From contig CM067374.1 in the NCBI GenBank assembly GCA_034401795.1, forward strand, positions 136,118,508-136,182,507: a DNA stretch of 64,000 nucleotides. The letters are read 5' to 3'. This stretch comes from Chaetoderma sp. LZ-2023a. Its lineage: Eukaryota; Mollusca; Caudofoveata; Chaetodermatida; Chaetodermatidae. This document shows, in pieces, positions 63,301-64,000 of the stretch. The notes under the pieces were generated by a model that had not been told where the DNA came from, did not search any database, and was given only the letters and a program-made list of their open reading frames with translations. Position 1 is the stretch's first letter; every line of letters starts with the position of its first letter. The translations under genes and the position numbers were made by a program.

Positions 63301-63310
63301 CTGGGAAAAA
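49983..63310 (-). CDS. DPY19-like C-mannosyltransferase, last four coding exons
   Basis: DPY19 proteins are multi-pass ER membrane enzymes that attach mannose to Trp in WxxW motifs of secreted proteins, using dolichol-phosphate mannose. In transcription order: 63310-63228, 57403-57271, 51495-51343 and 50132-49983, with compatible phases (0/+2, +2/0, 0/0, 0/stop) and GT-AG introns. Together they encode 172 residues. Diagnostic segments: KEFWDPDTVELMEWI, CGSMQLLAGVKLCTGRPITN, YDTHYIILEDSICLANSDGC, STPRFCNEV and FTNKTFRIYQLL. These match the luminal C-terminal domain of the family as I know it. Which paralogue (L1, L2, L3 or L4 type) cannot be settled. Upstream exons lie beyond 64 kb. Convergent with PDSS2. 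Exons look intact amid repeat-filled introns. Confidence 0.86.
50212..50930 (+). repeat. 17-bp minisatellite with a MITE-2 inside
   Basis: AAGACAGGTGGTTCTTT-type units, about 5 before and 25 after a MITE-2 (50292-50501). Some units have CCTTCCAACA or TCCAATACA inserts. The same repeat occurs at 63640-64000, also beside a MITE-2. Confidence 0.88.
50292..50501 (+). mobile_element. MITE-2 copy inside the 17-bp array
   Basis: ACTTTAACACTCATATCAGT at the left, GAGAAATGTCCATTTGC, hairpin arms, and AGGTTTAAAGGA with TTAA at 50502-50505 on the right. The left TTAA is lost. Confidence 0.65.
51122..51260 (+). repeat. MITE-2, shortened copy
   Basis: TTTAACCCTTTAAAGGTC, GAGAAATGTCCATTTGCAGG, AAATTTTCAAAAATAATCTC and TTGGCCTGCAAATG. 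The right end decays into the sequence before the G tract. Confidence 0.55.
51277..51311 (+). repeat. 35-base G homopolymer
   Basis: Uninterrupted run of 35 G on the + strand, 31 bp beyond the donor site of the DPY19-like exon 51343-51495 (so a C run in its intron). Length could be inaccurate because homopolymers are hard to sequence. Confidence 0.9.
51343..51495 (-). CDS. DPY19-like exon (second from last)
   Basis: 153 bp, phase 0 at both ends. Acceptor ATGTTACAG, donor GGCATG/GTATGT. 51 residues, LYQMYGKRSAQDIYEILKK to DIIDVDNGM. Confidence 0.88.
51589..51785 (+). mobile_element. MITE-2 copy, left member of a tandem pair
   Basis: TTAA at 51585-51588 and 51786-51789. Ends CCCTTTAACA and GTGTTAAAGGG. 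The interior hairpin is partly deleted. Confidence 0.75.
51790..52020 (+). mobile_element. MITE-2 copy, right member of a tandem pair
   Basis: Shares the TTAA at 51786-51789 with its neighbour and has TTAA at 52021-52024. Ends CCCTTTCATGACG and CATTAAAGGG. A full hairpin with TACCACTGGAATGACTGGCT and its complement. Confidence 0.78.
52100..52412 (+). mobile_element. MITE-1 copy, left end worn
   Basis: CTTTTAGCTATGCCACGCAC to AACTGGATTCTTCCATTG. The core has lost most of the loop (TTGACTGGGCCCAGTCAA is now a perfect short palindrome). Confidence 0.65.
52590..53035 (-). mobile_element. MITE-1, reverse orientation, interrupted near its left end
   Basis: From ATTACGTCATATGACATC through the hairpin core to GGGCAGGGCATAGCTAA at 53035, where a 3.28-kb element begins. 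The missing end, AAAATGGAAAAGTCAATTG, resumes at about 56317. Confidence 0.65.
53036..56315. mobile_element. 3.28-kb repetitive element of molluscan type with internal ~600-bp repeats
   Basis: Starts CAAGAGGCCCAAGGGG and GTCGCTCACCTGG, ends GACCAGGTGAGC; TAA on both sides (53033-53035, 56316-56318) looks like a 3-bp target duplication. The interior has about five diverged units of 580-645 bp, each with CTTGAACAAACTT, CCTAATCATAT, CAGCGGTTCTGGAGAAG, AAGATGGCC and ATTGCTTTAGTATGGG blocks. The 3' part has the ACGGATGACAGACGACAC-type block. No transposase. I know this family from mollusc genomes. Confidence 0.75.
56388..57203 (-). mobile_element. MITE-1, reverse orientation, with expanded internal repeat
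   Basis: Right half (AGGAATCCAGTCTGTC, ATGACGTCATAATC), hairpin core (56530-56640) and left half (TTTCTGGAAATTGAGATTC, TTCGATAGATTCC) are present, then the AGCTAGAGATGGGTGGGGCA segment is amplified (56695-57203). The outer left end is not found beyond the array. Confidence 0.7.
56695..57203 (-). repeat. 21-bp minisatellite grown from MITE-1
   Basis: About 24 units of TAGCTAGAGATGGGTGGGGC plus A, with CGGAGCTT and CAGAGCTT variants. The same 21-bp unit is present in one to two and a half copies in ordinary MITE-1 elements. It ends 68 bp from a host exon. Reading frames through it are by-products. Confidence 0.9.
57271..57403 (-). CDS. DPY19-like exon (third from last)
   Basis: 133 bp. Acceptor ACTTTGTAG, donor TTACAG/GTATAT. 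The first base completes a Ser codon from the previous exon; 44 further residues run from NSTLPAASFCGSMQLL to LRERTLQ. An alternative acceptor at GCCTGCAG would break phase with the upstream exon. Confidence 0.86.
57480..57740 (+). mobile_element. MITE-2 with an internal 12-bp expansion
   Basis: CTTCTACTGGAATCATTGGC and GTCATTCTATTGGTTAATG hairpin arms, CTTGTCCTGCAAATGGACC, then the AGAAGCCATTAT array, then ATTAGCCCTTTAAT at the end, which passes into the 28-bp satellite. Confidence 0.65.
57588..57725 (+). repeat. 12-bp minisatellite in MITE-2
   Basis: 11 to 12 perfect units AGAAGCCATTAT. Other MITE-2 copies have a single GTAGAAGCCATTTTTGGC-like segment at this place. Confidence 0.92.
57740..61090 (+). 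repeat. 28-bp satellite array, about 120 units
   Basis: Unit: ATGTCAAATTAACCATTTAA then CCCCTCTT. Variants: CCCTTTAATCCC for CCATTTAACCCC, and a 25-bp unit lacking TTA (CCCTCATGTC). The 25-bp unit is nearly always followed by a CCCTTTAATCCC unit and this pair recurs about nine times, 220-500 bp apart, showing higher-order duplication. The motif TTAACCCTTTAA followed by TCAAA resembles the MITE-2 terminus. Confidence 0.95.
61338..61635 (+). mobile_element. MITE-1 copy
   Basis: ATGGACCTTTCCAGTTTTAT to AAATTGGAAAGATCCATTG: the best preserved inverted ends. The core hairpin GGGCGCTGTTGCTGCC is nearly perfect. Part of the right half is deleted. Confidence 0.75.
61799..62925. mobile_element. non-autonomous hAT-type element, second family
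   Basis: 1127 bp, ends TAAGCTTGCACAATTATTCG and CTGAATAATCGTGCAAGCCTA (last base 62925), flanked by CCCACTGC and CCCACTGT (61791-61798, 62926-62933; 7 of 8 match). No transposase. Same family as the interrupted copy starting at 23022. Confidence 0.72.
63228..63310 (-). CDS. DPY19-like exon (fourth from last)
   Basis: 83 bp. Acceptor TTTTGTTTCAG, donor ATTAG/GTAAGA. 27 residues, FFPEISEELNTLKEFW to ELMEWI, plus two bases of a Ser codon finished in the next exon. Confidence 0.84.
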
Positions 63311-63404
63311 CTGAAACAAAATAAAAGCAAAAAAATAAAATTCTTGACTGGGTTATAACCAATTATTTCTGTTGTCACAAATATTCAATGAATTGGTATT
63401 TTAA

Positions 63405-63628
63405 CCCTTTACCCTCATATCAGCCAAAATCAGCTTCTGCAGTGGGCTTCAGACATGTCCATTTGCAGACCAAAAGACTGTTTTTGAAAATTTGCCAATG
63501 GAATGACTAGCTCAATAACCGAGCCAGTCCTTTCAGTGGTAAATTTTCAAAAATAGTCTCGGTCTGCAAATGAACCTTTTCTAAGAGAAAATTTAAATTT
63601 TCTTGAATAAATTCGAGGGTTAAAGGGT
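63405..63628 (+). mobile_element. MITE-2 copy, 94 bp upstream (in transcription) of a DPY19-like exon
   Basis: TTAA at 63401-63404; left end CCCTTTACCCTCATATCAGC, right end GAGGGTTAAAGGG followed by TTTA (a mutated TTAA). Full hairpin with GCCAATGGAATGACTAGC. Confidence 0.7.
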
Positions 63629-63639
63629 TTATAAATTTC

Positions 63640-64000
63640 ACCAAAACAGTCAAGACAGGTGGTTCATTAAGACAGGTGGTTCATTAAGACATGTGGTTCA
63701 TTAATATATGTGGTTCACTAATACATGTGGTTCATTAAGACAGGTGGTTCATTAATATTGGTGGTTAATTAAGACTGGTGGTTCATTAAGACGGGTGGTT
63801 CATTAAGACTGGTGGTTCATTAAGAATGGTGGTTCCTGTGGTGCATCAAGACAGGTGGCGCATTAAGACAGGTGGTGCATTAAGACAGGTGGTTCATTAA
63901 GACAGGTGGCTCATTAAGACAGGTGGTTTATTAAGACATGTGGTTCACTAAGACAGGTGGTTCATTAAAACAGATGGTTTATTAAGACATGTGGTGCATT
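63640..64000 (+). repeat. 17-bp minisatellite, continues past the window
   Basis: About 20 units of AAGACAGGTGGTTCATT with GACTGG, AATATT and TGGTGCA variants. Same family as 50212-50930. Confidence 0.9.

Overview
The window looks like nuclear DNA of an invertebrate animal, most likely a mollusc. Two spliced host genes with ordinary metazoan GT-AG introns are embedded in a very repeat-rich background. The repeats include a decayed Polinton/Maverick, a DIRS-type retroelement, hAT-type, piggyBac-like and Tc1 elements, and a 3.3-kb element whose ends (AGAGGCCC...GCTCACCTG / CAGGTGAGC) and inner 'AAGATGGC' repeats I associate with molluscan genomes. The mollusc assignment is inference, not proof. 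I see no bacterial operon, rRNA, tRNA or CRISPR.

Layout. (1) 1-~16.1 kb: right-hand part of a Polinton. In order it carries a protein-primed family B DNA polymerase (+), a retroviral-type integrase (-), several small membrane or coiled-coil proteins, a candidate capsid-like gene, a long + gene broken by a 1.5-kb hAT element and ending in a 21-bp in-frame minisatellite, an FtsK/HerA-type packaging ATPase, and a row of conserved-looking unknown genes. Most genes have stops or frameshifts; three clear ORFs plus one small doubtful one remain open. Nearly every gene start has a TATA-like stretch and a TTTAAAC-like box, often shared by divergent genes. No protease is recognisable. (2) 17.4-30.9 kb: the last three coding exons of PDSS2 (+ strand, coenzyme Q side-chain synthesis). 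Its introns hold a 35-bp satellite, a second inverted copy of the 1.5-kb hAT element, and a DIRS element nested inside another hAT element. (3) 31-49 kb: intergenic DNA between two convergent host genes, dominated by a 73-bp satellite (8 kb, with higher-order structure), a 36-bp satellite that shares a box with it, 39-bp and 48-bp arrays, and one apparently intact Tc1 transposon. (4) 50-63.3 kb: the last four coding exons of a DPY19-like C-mannosyltransferase gene (- strand). Its introns hold MITEs, a 3.3-kb internally repetitive element, a 35-base G tract and several minisatellites.

Two MITE families recur through the right three quarters of the window. MITE-1 has terminal inverted repeats near TGGACCTTTCCAG and a hairpin core. 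MITE-2 has TTAA target sites and CCCTTTAA ends. The main unifying observation is that several minisatellites (21-bp, 12-bp and probably 28-bp) appear to have grown out of short internal or terminal segments of these MITEs. The host exons keep clean reading frames and splice sites through all of this. Names MITE-1 and MITE-2 are mine.
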